A stretch of DNA of 64,000 nucleotides from Diphasiastrum complanatum (Eukaryota; Streptophyta; Lycopodiopsida; Lycopodiales; Lycopodiaceae). The stretch is taken from the NCBI GenBank assembly GCA_029204225.1, contig CM055099.1, positions 60,915,753-60,979,752 of the forward strand, in the 5' to 3' direction. How positions within the stretch are numbered: the first letter of the stretch is position 1; each line of letters starts with the position of its first letter. A model generated the notes under the pieces. That model saw only the letters and a list, made by a program, of their open reading frames with translations. It ran no database searches and was not told the DNA's origin. Both the position numbers and the translations under genes were made by a program. This document shows, piece by piece, positions 44,924 through 59,398 of this stretch.

Positions 44924-45610
44924 ACATCCACTCTGTACTTTCACATCTGCACACCTGTAATATCATGTATATATTTATTGGATACCATCTGAGTATTCGA
45001 GTGGATGAGGTTGATGAAACCAAGAATCTCTCATGTACGCAATGGTCTATACAAGACCAGATATCTCTTTTGTTGTTAGCTCACTCAGCCAATACATGGC
45101 TAATCTTGAAATTACCCATTGGAAGGCTCTTATTCGAGTCAAGAGATATTTTCGATCTAGCATAGACCAGTGCATCTGCTATGGAGATGTCAGCAATGAC
45201 AATCTTCATCAGCTCAGTAGTTATTCTGATGCAAGCTAGGGAGGAGATGCAGACAATTGTAAGTCCACATCTAGATTTACATTCTTCCTCAACGGCGGTC
45301 CCATTTCGTGGAACAGTCGTAAGCAAACCTCTATCGCACTTTCTTCTACTGAAGCAGAATATATTGCTGCTTCTCAATCTATTAAGGAAGCGTTTTGGTT
45401 GAGAAATTTGCTGTCAGACATCAATCTGTTTCAATACAACCCTACAATTTTATTTTGTGATAACCAAAGTGCTATTGCCTTATCGGCCAACCCTAGATGT
45501 CATTCTAAGAGTAAGCACGTTGAGATAAAATACCACTACATCAAGGGCAAGGTTCTCGACATAGACGTAAGTTGAACGTACTGCAGAACGCAGGACATGG
45601 TTGCAGACAT
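44924..45610 (+). pseudogene. Ty1-copia RNase H, duplicate 1
   Basis: The frame reads YTRPDISFVVSSLSQYMANL, then ALSSTEAEYIAASQSIKEAF-like blocks and ILFCDNQSAIALSANPRCHS. It ends at TYCRTQDMVAD. The unit is 687 bp and is repeated at 45670-46356. It starts about 100 bp before the RNase H homology. A stop replaces Trp in SYSDAS*GGD. Confidence 0.9.
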
Positions 45611-45669
45611 GCAGCCGTGCTAACAGATTGGACAAATACTGCAACCACCCACGGTCTCTTACAGACAAT

Positions 45670-46444
45670 ACATCCACTCTATACTTTCACATCGACACAC
45701 TTGTAATATCATGTATATATATATTGGATACCATCTGAGTATTCGAGTGGATGAGGTTGATGAAACCAAGAATCTCTCATGTACGCAATGGTCTGTACAA
45801 GACCAGATATATCTTTTATTGTTAGCTCACTCAGCCAATACATGGCTAATCCTGGAATTACCCATTGGAAGGCTCTTATTCGAGTCAAGAGATATTTTTG
45901 AGCTACCATGGACCAGTGCATCTGCTATGGAGATGTCAACAACGACAATCTTCATCAGCTCAGTAGTTATTCTGATGCAAGCTAGGGAGGAGATGCAGAC
46001 AATTGTAAGTCCACATGTAGATTTACATTCTTCCTCAACGGCGGTCCCATTTCATGGAACAGTCGTAAGCAAACCTCTATCGCACTTTCTTCTACTGAAG
46101 CAGAATATATTGCTGCTTCTCAATCTATTAAGGAAGCGTTTTGGTTGAGAAATTTGTTGTCAGACATCAATCTGTATCAGTACATCCCTACAATTTTATT
46201 TTGTGATAACCAAAGTGCTATTGCCTTATCGGCCAGCCCTAGATTTCATTCTAGGAGTAAGCACATTGAGATAAGATACCACTACATCAGGGGCAAGGTT
46301 CTTGACAAAGAGGTAAGCTTAACGTACTGGAGAACGCAGGACATGGTTGCAGATATTTTCATGAAAGCACTCAACGTTAATGCACACAACAGATTTTGTG
46401 CATTGCTCAATCTGAAGATCAAGGCATTCACGGATCCAGATTAA
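45670..46444 (+). pseudogene. Ty1-copia RNase H, duplicate 2, with the pol C-terminus
   Basis: Same 687-bp unit (45670-46356), then the natural continuation IFMKALNVNAHNRFCALLNL to the stop at 46442-46444. This copy keeps the open frame from 46145 (LLSDINLYQY) to the end. It is therefore the original 3' end, and the first copy is the extra one. A purine tract and LTR start follow at once. Confidence 0.92.
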
Positions 46445-46450
46445 GGGGGG

Positions 46451-46612
46451 TGTTGGATTTACTCCTTCTACTCTCCTAAATCCCATTTTAATTTGCTTCC
46501 ATTCATGTTGCATGTTTACCAATGTTGTCATGCAGTCTGCATATTTACACGCAAATTTGCACAGACGTAGAAAGGTGAACGAATCGCGACACTGTGTTCT
46601 TACACAGGTTAT
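46451..46612 (+). mobile_element. Start of the copia LTR, truncated
   Basis: After the tract AAGGGGGG the sequence starts TGTTGGATTTACTCC, a canonical LTR start next to the pol stop. It runs only about 160 bp before zinc-knuckle coding sequence appears, so the LTR is truncated or fused there. Confidence 0.75.
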
Positions 46613-48385
46613 GGTGACAGCGAAAAGGGGACACTATCTTACAAAATGCCAAAGGTGCCCTAAAAGCAAAGGCTGTCGAATACTTCAAGTGAAGAACAAC
46701 AACAAAGGGCAGTCGAATCAAGTGGCAAATGCAGCTGCAGAAGCTCCACAGCCTATTCAAGAAGCGGATCATGATGCCTTCATGACCAATCATCAAGGAG
46801 CATCTGGCGACAGTTCTTGGTTCTTGGATTTCGAAGTCACTCAGCACATGACTAGCCTCATTGGCTGTTTCGAGTCCTATACACCTTACAGTACTCAGAA
46901 ATGCATTCACATTGGCGACAATAGCACACAAGCTATTAAAGGTGAAGGCACTGTAAGATTATGCTTTAAATATGATCAGTCTAAGATACTCTCTTAAGTC
47001 CTGTATGTACCAAAGTTATCTACGAATCTGCTCTCTGTAAGCAGAATCACAGATCTAGGACATAGAGTAGAGTTTGAATGTGATCAGTGTAAAGTAGTTG
47101 GTAGGACAGGCAAGATCCTAGCACTCAGAAAGAGGCATGGATACTTATATAAGTTGAGTCATTGCTTTTATGCCTCTAGTCAGGCTCTCAGTACTTCAAT
47201 TCATTCAAATAAAAGTTTACTTTGGCATTATAGACTTGGTCATTTAAATCATGCTATTGTACAACGAATGTCTAGACAATCTATTGTTCTTGATCTCGAC
47301 TATCCTCGCAAAAAGGTCGAGTTACCTGTCTGTCAAGACTGTTTAGTTGGTAAACAGACTAGAAAACCATTTAAGTCAAGCCATCAACATGTTGCTAGAG
47401 GATTGCTAGATGTTATACATTCAGATATTTGTGGCCCGATGAAAAATCCTTCAGTGAAGGACGCCAAGTATTTTATAACCTTTATTGACGAATTCTCCAA
47501 AAGGACTATGGTGTACTTCATAAAGAAGAAATCAGAAGCCGTCAACTGCTTCAGAATCTTCAAGGAGCGTGCATAAAAGAAGACTGGAAGGACGATCAAG
47601 GCCCTAAGGTCAGACAACGGTGGAGAATATATCTCTATTGAGTTTAAGGAGTACTGCCAAAGCCAAGGCATTGAGCAGCAATTCATCACTCCTTACAGTC
47701 CTCAGTCTAATGGCTTAGCTGAGTGGAAAAACCGCACTATGGTCGAATCTGCTAAATGTATGCTATCGCATGCATTGTTGCCCAAGAGATTCTGGGTTGA
47801 AGCTGTCTCCACTGCAGCTTACGTCTAGAACAAATGTTCGACCAAGGCCCTCTCAGACAAGACACCCCACGAGGTGTGGACAAGCTCTAAGTCTTCTTTG
47901 AAGAACCTAAGAGTGTTTGGGTGCATTGCCTATGCACAGATCCCAAAGGACACAATGAAGAAATTGGACTTCCAAGGTCTCAAGACCATCCTGATCGGAT
48001 ATACTTCGTCTGATAACACTTACAAGATGTACGATCCTGATACCTAGCAAATCTTGTATAACCGGGATACAGTCTTTATCAAGGATCAGTTCGTCGACCT
48101 CAAAGGCAAGGATATTGCTCAAGAAGAACCTTCATCGCCTACCATTGACACGACAATCCGAACTTCTGGCTCAAACGTGTCTATTGTCGACCCACTTCAA
48201 GATAGAAATCAAATGAAGATGTTGCTGCTACCTAGCAACAATTCCCAGGAGCGGTTTATCAGTCGAATCTTCCCAGAAGATCAAGCCAAGTACGCACATA
48301 GCCCACAAGGTATACTCCCGAGTCTGCCTGTCTCTTGATGCAAGAACCGACGACAGTCAAAGAGGCAAATACAAGAAAATAGCAT
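46613..48385 (+). pseudogene. Ty1-copia gag end, protease and integrase
   Basis: In order: the tail of a zinc knuckle (KRGHYLTKCQ), and the protease region where SSWFLDFEVTQHMT stands for the usual W.lDSGAT.Hmt; the active-site SG is lost. LYVPKLSTNLLSVSRITDLG comes next. The integrase zinc finger is WHYRLGHLN ... CQDCLVGKQTRKPF, followed by the core with VIHSDICGPM, LRSDNGGEY and SPQSNGLAEWKNRT, so all three DDE residues are present. Stops interrupt at 46995, 47574, 47827 and 48046. It lies after RNase H instead of before RT, an order no single element has. Confidence 0.93.
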
Positions 48386-51300
48386 TCATTCATCTTAATA
48401 GACTCATCTGTCTCCTAAGATAACTGGAGATCCATTAAAATGAAGAACTATACTCAAGCATCTATAGACCATAAACTATAGCAGAATAACATCATAACTT
48501 AGGAGAAGTAAGAGTCATTCCAAAAATCTTTCCATTAAGAAAATATTGGATTTAGGAATACTTCCGGAATTTGATTCTTTAACTGAAGTGCGAGATTCAA
48601 GTTCTATAAACAACTAGTAATTTAAGACTAAACGCATACCAAAATGACAATCATCTTCAACTACAAAAACTTTAGATTACAATCCAAAATCACATCTAGA
48701 TACCCAAAGTCCTGTTGAATATCAATTCAATTGTTATTCTTGGATTCATTATGATTCATTATCCATTTGAGCTCTCTGGGATACAATCACTAATGAGCCG
48801 AGTCCCTTCCTTAACTAAGGAATACTCTATTCCAAAAATATTGTATATCCAATGCACACAATTTTTAACTGATGAACCGAAATGATTCACTAATCATGCG
48901 TCTTACAAGCAATATAAATCAAAACCATCAGTTTCTGGTGAATCCACATCACACTGATCGTTTTACCAATTAACTTCACCCTGGAGTAATCAACTACTCA
49001 AGTTAATTGCCAATGATTCAGAAATCTTAAATGTCTTGGTGAAGAATTCAATTATACTAGTATAACACCACATTTAGATCCTTATCCAAATCATTTATAA
49101 GTTAATCCATAAATCTTCTATACAAAGATTTGTTAACTCTGCAAGTATTTGTCAGAATGATCATATTGTTCACCGACTAGGTTGAGTGCACCAAATAACT
49201 CTAGTAACCAGGAATACCCAATAGATTCATACAAGATTAATCATGCACATATGTGAATAATCTCACTATGACCCAGTACATAAACACATTCTCCTCCAGA
49301 ACCCACATATGTTACTCACATATCTCACTGAGATCTCGTAACTTAGCTACAAAATATTTTCTAGTTCTCATGAGTAAATAACATATCCGGAAAATCTCTG
49401 AGACGAATTCAATTTCAACAGTTTTCCAATCCAATTTTTTTTAATAGCATAATTTCTTCCACTCAAACAACCCCTCTTTGATCCTAGTACTAAAACTAAG
49501 ATTAGGTTGTTTCAACATAGAACTCTCAAACTTTTATTCTGATCAAACTTACTTCTATTCCAATCAAAATGAAATTAGTAACTTTTGACCTTTTACTGTA
49601 CTACTTATAGATAATGATTCAAATTCCAAACCTATTCTAGTTTCAGATTGTCCAAACAATCTCTGGAGAATTCCTCATATTCGAAAAGTCCCAATTAGGC
49701 AACTTACTCTAAATCTATCCAAAATTCCTTCAGATCCAATCTCATTTCTACACCCTAGCTGGTTCTCTTCCGAAAGTTATGCAACCAACATATTCCCAAA
49801 TAGAATTTTATCCCACCACTTCACCCCTCCTTTTAAAGAAATCATAAATTTTCATAAAAGTTAACTGGAAAGATGATATATGAAAATATCTAAATCCAAT
49901 AAAAGTTAGTGCTTCCACTAAAGAATTCACTTCATTACAAACAGGAGTTCTCCTTAAAATATTTTCAATATGAGTGATAGAAACCACTATTCCATCGAAA
50001 TCCATTTATGCAATAGAGAAATTCTACGGTTTAAAAAATTGAAACATTTTAACTTTGGAATTTATCTGAATTCCAAGTCTATTCACACAAGTAGTAGTTT
50101 ATATAACATGATAGTCTTTCAGAAGAATAACTTCATGCTGGAAAGAATCATATAAATCAGTATGATGTCTTATAAGAAATTATTAAGAAATAAAGGATTA
50201 ATTAAGAAAGCGAAAAAAGATTTGAGGGCCTCTGATTTTGTAAATAATGAGATACCATATTACGATCTAGATTAAACCTCAAAATTTTCCAAAATACCCC
50301 ACATTTGATCGAATGATTTTTTTTTTCCATATCGCGACTAGGTACTAAACACACCATTGATCATCAGATCTTTACAGTCCTAGAATTTCCTTTCCAAAAT
50401 TACTGATGTCCCATACCAACAGCTTTTCCTTCCAGAAAACCCTTAACCACCTCATCTGATATTCTAGAGATCCACTGATCATCTAGCTGTCCTATAATCA
50501 CTTTAGGATATTATCTCTTGTTCCCAAACACTGGAGAATCCAATTTATTTGGATGACTGGCATGCCTTTCAGATGGATATCACAAATCCACATCTGACCT
50601 TGTGATCTAAATAGAAGAATTAACATGGTTCCCTATTAAACTTTGAATCTTTTTGGTTATTGACAAGCTTCGAATCTCCTACTGATGCATCAAATTTAGG
50701 GACAAGCTTATGACACTAATAGATCCAATGTAATCCACGTATCAGATTCCACTTTTAAACCTCACAATTGACATCCAAAATTGCGGATAACTCAATGTTT
50801 ACAAGATATCACTTATGAATTCAATTGAATGAATTCTAACCAGGAAATTAATAACCAGTATTAAGCAATTATTTATAGAGATTACCAAAATCCTAACTGC
50901 GAAATACATTTCTCGATCACACTTACTACCTTTGATGTCCACTCTTCTTCCTTCCTTAGAATTTTAAGTTTGAAAATCTATATCAGCTAAGGTACCAAGA
51001 AGACGTAACGACATTAGTAAATGTTCAAAATTGATTATTGTAGGAAAAAAGTTTGAAACAATTTCATTTCTGTCCTATACCTGGGCTGAATATCTAATAT
51101 ATCAAAAATCATTTACTAGTATGTGAAACCGTACTAGTTTGATCTCTTGAATATAATTCACCATAGGATTTTACTGGAAATAAAATCAGTTATCTAATTC
51201 CTATTATTACAAATTTTCAATAAAGTTGGACTGTTTTTTTCTTTTATTGACTGGTTTGGCATTACTCCGTTAATATTGACAAAATCTATCCAAACATAGA

Positions 51301-53099
51301 ATATGAAATTACATGAATGGAAATCCCACCAATAGGATCTCGGTAATTCTCGAATCGTATCCTGTCAGATTTACTGTCTAGATAAAGAATACTATTGCCA
51401 CTCATTCCATCTAGTCATTTCATATTGTTTGACGATTTTAATTCAAATTTAACGATTATCTTACACAAACGTTCACTTGACTGATTTATATCGATCAACA
51501 TCGATTAGAAAACTATCAGACAAGTAATTGAATTCCAATTTTAACCAATTTGAAATTCAACAAAAAGAAAAAAAATTCAAATTTTAACTTCCAATCTAGG
51601 AGTTCCCAACTCCAAAGTTAAAAAATGACAACACGGTAAAAACTGTCGGCAATTCATTGCGGTTAACTTATCCTAGGAAATAATTTAGACTTAGTGAAAA
51701 CACTGTGATTAATTCAGACTGATAAAGTTAGTTTAATCAACTCACTAATCTAAACTGATTCCATAGATAACGAAAAAATGACCAAAATTTCGATTTTTTT
51801 TTTCAGAAAACTCAAATTTTGCTTTATTTTACGTAATTCAAAAATTCTGACAAAAATACTGTTAGTATAAAAGGCAATCGAAATCGAAAAAAAAAAATCA
51901 AAACACTGTCCGATTCCTAATGTTACTAACCCAATGTCAAACTGGCATGCAAAGCACACTACATCAGTCACAAACGTCATTATAGAATTTTTTACGTAAA
52001 CTTCAGTTTTACGGAATTTGTCGGCCAGTAACACAGATTTGTGATCCAAACTGTGAGAGCACATGCGTATGACCATTCAAATCGATTGTAAATTCCTCAT
52101 GCATGTTAGAATCACTCTGAGAATCAGCATGCAATCCATGCAAACACAGTACTACAAATTAGGGAAATGACTGGCATGCAATCAGAACAATTCCAGATTT
52201 TGCCAATTTTACTCACAAAACTGCAAAACTTCAGATGATTATAACTTTGGCTATAGACACCAAACTGGGTGCTTTAAAGCTCAGTACAGAGGGAGACCAA
52301 GTGAACAAAATGGTTGCTACGTCAACCTGCCACCTAGGCTTCACACGTGCGAGATCAGAGTGTCAAAAAAACAGTAGTAGGGCGCACTTTCACAAGAGTT
52401 ATGCAAAAACGTGAAAACACACATTCTAGCTCTACCAACAGTCTTAAACAATCAATTAGACTTCCATGAAGCATTCATACTGATCCTAAGATGCAGTATA
52501 GGCTGAGAACGAAGAATTCTTGATTTGTAGAAGTCAAAATAGTTTCAAACTTGATGGAGATGGTGCATAAGCCACCGGCCATCAATTCACAGGTCTGATA
52601 GCTTGCAAGGAAGGTAAAAAGAAATGCTAATCATGCCGTAATTAATTCCAGAATGATCTCCTTATGGATTTGGAGAGATCCATCCCCCAAAAATCACCAA
52701 AAATGGTCATTTTTTTGAACTTTTTTGACTTCCTACAAGTTCAATTGATGGAATTCTTGGCTCTAACTTTAGGGAAAGCTTCAAAAGACTTTGATCCACC
52801 TCTTTACAAGCTCTACATGATGTTTTACAGCCACCTACTATCCAACTTTATGAAAAAAACAAGCAAAAATAATGATTTTTGGCTATTTTCTGGTTTTTTT
52901 TACAATAAAGTGGAAATCCATTACATACAACTCTCTCTCTAACACATGCAAACCAATTTACAGAATTACAACCATCTAATTGATCTGATCTTGTTGGATT
53001 TTGTTTTTTACTATCTATTTTCTGCCAAAAAGCATGAAAAACCAAGCAATTTTGACCAGAACATAGCCTAAAATCATAAATCATTGGAGAGAACCGACA
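48386..53099. other. 4.7 kb stretch poor in G on the + strand, no gene
   Basis: No coding frame is credible. The + strand has visibly few G and many C (for example 48700-50900), so the strands are strongly asymmetric. From 52200 to 52600 the text resembles LTR or leader sequence. The open frame at 52664-52942 repeats an AAATGGTCATTTTTTTG-like word and is not convincing. Confidence 0.55.
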
Positions 53100-53308
53100 T
53101 GCATCAGAAGAAGAACACGCACTATCACTCTATCACACTAACTCATACAAAATGTAAAATGTACAAATAAACCTTGAACTTTGATAGAGAGAGAAAACCT
53201 ACGAGTAGACTAATAGACTAGCCTACGGCTAATGACAACTGGTCACAGCTGTCAACATTAATGTACATCGTAAACAATAACAATGACGTTTATCATTGAT
53301 TTCTAACA
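53100..53308 (-). mobile_element. Ty1-copia LTR, inverted copy, apparently solo
   Basis: Read on the - strand it starts TGTTAGAAATCAATGATAAAC-like at 53308 and can end CTGATGCA at 53100. It is homologous to the LTR at 36400. No pol sequence adjoins it. The five bases on each side do not match, so a target duplication is not supported. Confidence 0.75.
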
Positions 53309-53483
53309 CAACCCGTAAGTTAATTGTGACTATAAGGTAATTGGGGCCCTTATATGTATAAGGTTATAATTAATCGTTGTAGGCCTAAACTCATGATGGT
53401 GGATTGGTATGGGTCTATTAGTTATTCATTGAGGAACTGGATGATGTGGCCCAGATAGGCTGCAGAGGTGTCCAGTGAGGTGT

Positions 53484-53722
53484 CACAGTGCACTACTAGC
53501 GGTGCATGGTCCTTGGAGGGTATAAGTATACCTATTGGGCTCTCACTAGTGTATCCTTGATTGTGAGACTAGTAGCCATATTCTGCTGGTGTGATGCCTC
53601 ATTACTCTTTGAGATTGATCCATAGCTTGGGGGCTAGATCCATTCAATCTAGGATTGGTTGGGTTGGTTTGTCCACCATCTGTACCCTTTGTGGTTGCTT
53701 GTTTTGGCATGCTTAGAATAGG
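53484..53722 (+). repeat. Left arm of a 0.23 kb inverted repeat pair
   Basis: It starts CACAGTGCACTACTAG and ends CATGCTTAGAATAGG. It matches 55047-55269 inverted, over nearly the whole length. It contains a TATA-like TATAAGTATACC and could be part of an LTR. The left arm carries about 16 extra bases relative to the right. Confidence 0.88.
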
Positions 53723-54249
53723 CTGGTTTTTCTTATGGCTTATTGTTCTTCACATAACCATGGTTTATGTGTTTGTATTGGCTATCTTTTGCTTTTGTGA
53801 TGGAGCCGGATTTGGCTTAAATCCAAGAAAAGCAGAAAAGAGGCTCAATAAGACTAATCTTTTGTTGTAAGTTGTGAATCTTACAATTGCATGGTGGGTT
53901 TTTGGTGATTTACATGACTATGCTCTATTTTTGGCAAAGTAACAAGTTTTGCAGGCTTGTGTGAAACAATAAAGCCATTTATGATGGTTTGAATTACAGG
54001 AGAGCCTATCTTGTGATTTGAGGATGAGGCAACTTGCAAATTTGTGGTTTGAGAAAATTTGGGCAGCATATACCCTGTTTTTCAGTTCTGAAAATGCCTA
54101 GTTTATGCAGATCTAAGTGAAATCATTGCTTATGTTTGTAAGAAAGTAAAGCAACTGTAAAAGTGCCTTGGATGTATCTGTAATTTGCAAAAACAGCAGA
54201 AGAAAAGCATCTACAGCTTCAAGCATGTGAAATAACCTATAAAAGTTTC
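53723..54249. other. Spacer without a supported gene
   Basis: AT-rich. No coding family or repeat is visible. Confidence 0.6.
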
Positions 54250-55046
54250 AAAAGTGGGTACAAGGTGGGACATGTGCTTCGGCAATTACTATTTCAATCC
54301 GAATAAAGCCTTCAAAATGCCGGCCCTCGTGGATCAAATCCCCTTATACCGAACCTACTATCACCTATCTACCACATCATTCGTTAATATAGCAAGGTTG
54401 GAAAGATGGTATATGACAAGCTTTCATGGGGAATATGCACTGACATTCGGCCCAATCCGCTCGCAATCCATAACGCGCAATACATTGTGGTCCCATCTCG
54501 TGCACGTGGTTGTTGAAACCCATCGAAAGATCCGAGGTGACAAAGATGCGAAGGGCCAACAACTATAGAAGGCTCCCTAAAGCATGTCTCCACACCCTGT
54601 ATCCATTAAAAAAAAAAAGAGTCTAGAAACCAATCAAGGGACTCACTTTTATTTTTCTTGTTTTTCACCGTTAGTTTCATATTCTCTTTCTTATTTTTCC
54701 TTTATCTAATTGTACATACGCTTTTTTGTTTCCCCCCCTCTCAACCTCAATTTTGTTGCCACAAATGTTTTCCTAACTTTTTGCCGAATCTTTTTCCCCT
54801 CTTGTCTATACCTCTTTTTCACCCTCTTCGCAACGGTCTCACATCGCCACACATGCCAACGCCAAAGACATACGCAGGTGCCAAGGGACTTTCACCAAAT
54901 TCGTTATGAGGGCATGTTATAAGATTCTTGTGAAGGTTCTACTAACGGATTCCATATGCGACGGAGTTAAAGAAGTCGACAAGTCGTAGACTGGCCAACT
55001 AGCGAAAACAAAGCCCAATGCCTTTATAAAGTCCTAAACCAAGGAT
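54250..55046 (+). mobile_element. Partial third copy of the 17-23 kb gypsy element
   Basis: 54250-54914 matches 19752-20440 inverted and carries the RWDMCFG...FNPNK reading frame. At 54915 an LTR starts TGTTATAAGATTC after GAGGGCA. The LTR is cut after about 130 bp at 55046, where the right arm of the inverted repeat begins. Orientation is +. Confidence 0.85.
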
Positions 55047-55269
55047 CCTATTCTAAGCATGCCAAAACAAGCAATCACAAAGGGTACATATGGTGGACAA
55101 ACCAACCCAACCAATCTAGTTCCCAAGTTATGGATGAATCTCAAAGAGTAATGAGGCATCACACCAACAGCATACGGCTACTAGTCTCACAATCAAGGAT
55201 ACACTAGTGAGAGCCCAATAGGTATACTTATACCTTCCAAGGCCCATGCACCACTAGTAGTGCACTGTG
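55047..55269 (-). repeat. Right arm of the 0.23 kb inverted repeat pair
   Basis: Inverted partner of 53484-53722, separated from it by about 1.3 kb. Its left edge coincides exactly with the truncation of the gypsy LTR. Confidence 0.88.
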
Positions 55270-55611
55270 ATGTGAAAGTACTATATTTTAGGACCATATA
55301 TGGATCTACAAAAGATCCACAAGAGTGATTGGATGCTTGCTTAAAATCTATCAAAAAACTAGTCCTCAAAAAGTTGATCTAGATTGGCAATTTGACAAAC
55401 AACAAGCATTAACAATCAAAAGCTTTGATCAAAATTGAAATCCGAGCCCACACATGTGCACCACAAGCTGTAGTACGACCTTGAACTTGAGAAACAAGTA
55501 TAAATTGATTTGTTTGCATTTAAAATCGCGATTGAAGACACTGATATTAGTTTGATTTATTCAAACTTGCATCGTGTTCTCTGTGGAAGAATATTTAATA
55601 TTTTCCTATGG
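55270..55611 (+). mobile_element. Presumed Ty1-copia 5' LTR end
   Basis: The sequence directly before the primer site at 55612 should be an LTR. Its start is not defined, and no matching LTR was found nearby. AT-rich, no ORF. Confidence 0.5.
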
Positions 55612-55623
55612 TGGTATCAGAGC
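55612..55623 (+). promoter_or_regulatory. Initiator tRNA-Met primer-binding site of copia
   Basis: TGGTATCAGAGC, the standard primer site of plant Ty1-copia elements, complementary to the 3' end of initiator tRNA-Met. The gag frame starts about 100 bp later. Confidence 0.93.
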
Positions 55624-55723
55624 ATACGGAATTAAAGTTGATACAGTGGTATCTTTGTATCCTCCCAGCATTCTTCATACATCCATCAATAAGCCGCTAT
55701 TTGGAGGTTATTCAGAATTAAAA

Positions 55724-56405
55724 GATGTCATCGATCACCAATATTCAAGCTAAGATCACAACAATCTTGGACCCAGAAGGTCTTGTTGAAGGGCGAAGGT
55801 CTATGGCACTGGGTAGAACCAATTGAGGAGAAACCAGAAGCTACTCTTGGCAAAGAACTTCGAGAATGGAGTTTAAAAAATGACAAAGCTATAGCAATTA
55901 TCGCGTCTTCAGTGCATGACAATATAATGCTAGATCTTACATCAATTTCAAACGCAAAGGATTTATGGGAAGAATTGCAAACCAAGAATGAGACTCAATC
56001 TCGTAATCAGATTATGTTTTTGGAAGACCAATTAACTTACCTACAGTGGGACGACAAAGACCTGAACACATTCGTGCGAAAGATAAAAGATCTATTTATT
56101 TCCTTGCAGAATTTTGGTGTAGAAAATACAATTTCTAAGGAAAAATAGCTTAGTTATTTTCTTCGAGCCCTACCCAGGTCAATCCACACAACTTGAACCT
56201 TACTGGCGAAAGATGCGACAATGACACTTCAAAAGGCAATAGATGGAGTGAAGGAAGAAGTAGAAGCTCGTGAATGCTATGATGACAATAGTGATTCAGA
56301 AAATGCTCTATTTACTTAGAAGAATCAATCTTCTAAGAAGTCTAAGTTTAAGAGGGAGTCGTCTAAGAAGAATGAGTCTAAGACTAATGAACAACAATCT
56401 GCGTG
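55724..56405 (+). pseudogene. Ty1-copia gag remnant
   Basis: After a short first frame (MSSITNIQAKITTI) a frame change leads to LKGEGLWHWVEPIEEKPEAT. The next blocks are KNDKAIAIIASSVHDNIMLD, AKDLWEELQTKNETQSRNQI and LNTFVRKIKDLFISLQNFGV. This is the UBN2-type gag of copia. Stops occur at 56146 and later. The end is Lys/Ser/Glu-rich (KKSKFKRESSKKNESK), and the zinc knuckle that should follow is missing; the element is truncated at about 56405. Confidence 0.9.
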
Positions 56406-58589
<2,184 letters not shown>

Positions 58590-58601
58590 GCTCTGATACC
58601 A
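58590..58601 (-). promoter_or_regulatory. Copia-type primer-binding site on the - strand
   Basis: GCTCTGATACCA, which on the - strand is TGGTATCAGAGC. An LTR on the - strand should therefore end just above 58601, but no gag follows below 58590. Confidence 0.75.
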
Positions 58602-58960
58602 TATTACAAATAGTGGATTAATGCAACTAGGATCTTATCATCAAGTATATTCCATACAGGCACCCTTCTAGCAAAACCATCTGGATAAAACCTGTAGGAA
58701 AGTCTAGCAAAACCATGTCTGCACTGTATTGCACGCTTTTACCTCAGCGTAGTTCCCACACAAATTGTCTTTAAATGAAACAAAATAGTATGCATCTCAC
58801 CCATAGTGGTCTTGATAGCAACACATTTTGCAACATTTAGTATGTCTCCACACAAAGTGAATATCTACCACAAACAAAAAACATATGTTACAAGCACATA
58901 ACATAGGTGAAAAAACAATGTGTTGCAAACTTATCAAATAAAACTCTCAACAAACCTTTC

Positions 58961-59398
58961 TGTTACATACCTCTGTAACTAGCTGTACTTCAGACCCCTA
59001 TTGGTCCATTTAGTGTTGGGGGCTAAATGGCAACTTACCTTTGGATAAGGGTTACTCTTAGGATTAAGGATAGGTGGCTTAGATTAAGGTACTAGTGTCC
59101 TTGGTTAAGGGCAGGTAGGTGTCTATGCCTTGGATGGAGGTATCGAACCTAGAGAGGGGTTAGAAAGTCATTGGATGACTATTTTTCTAAACCTTGGGCC
59201 TCAACCTTGAACTATATCACTTTAATGGTCTGGGACCAAAGTATACATGCACAACTTGGGCATTGAGACCTATAAGAGGTCACCCTTCCAATGGGTCCAA
59301 TGAGTTCCCAACTCCCACAAGCAAGGCATTCAAAGAGTCATATTGAAGGAATCTCTTGACCTTCCATAAGCCTATCGAGGTTCTTTAACTCCCCTAGG

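Noticed and set aside
52664-52942. 92-residue frame as a gene
   Set aside because: It contains an internally repeated Phe-rich segment over poly-T runs, with no homologue that I can name.
53095-53313. A target duplication for the inverted copia LTR
   Set aside because: CGACA on the left and CAACC on the right do not match.
55612-55623. A tRNA gene at the TGGTATCAGAGC sites
   Set aside because: These are primer-binding sites complementary to the tRNA 3' end; no cloverleaf surrounds them. No tRNA or rRNA gene was seen in the window.
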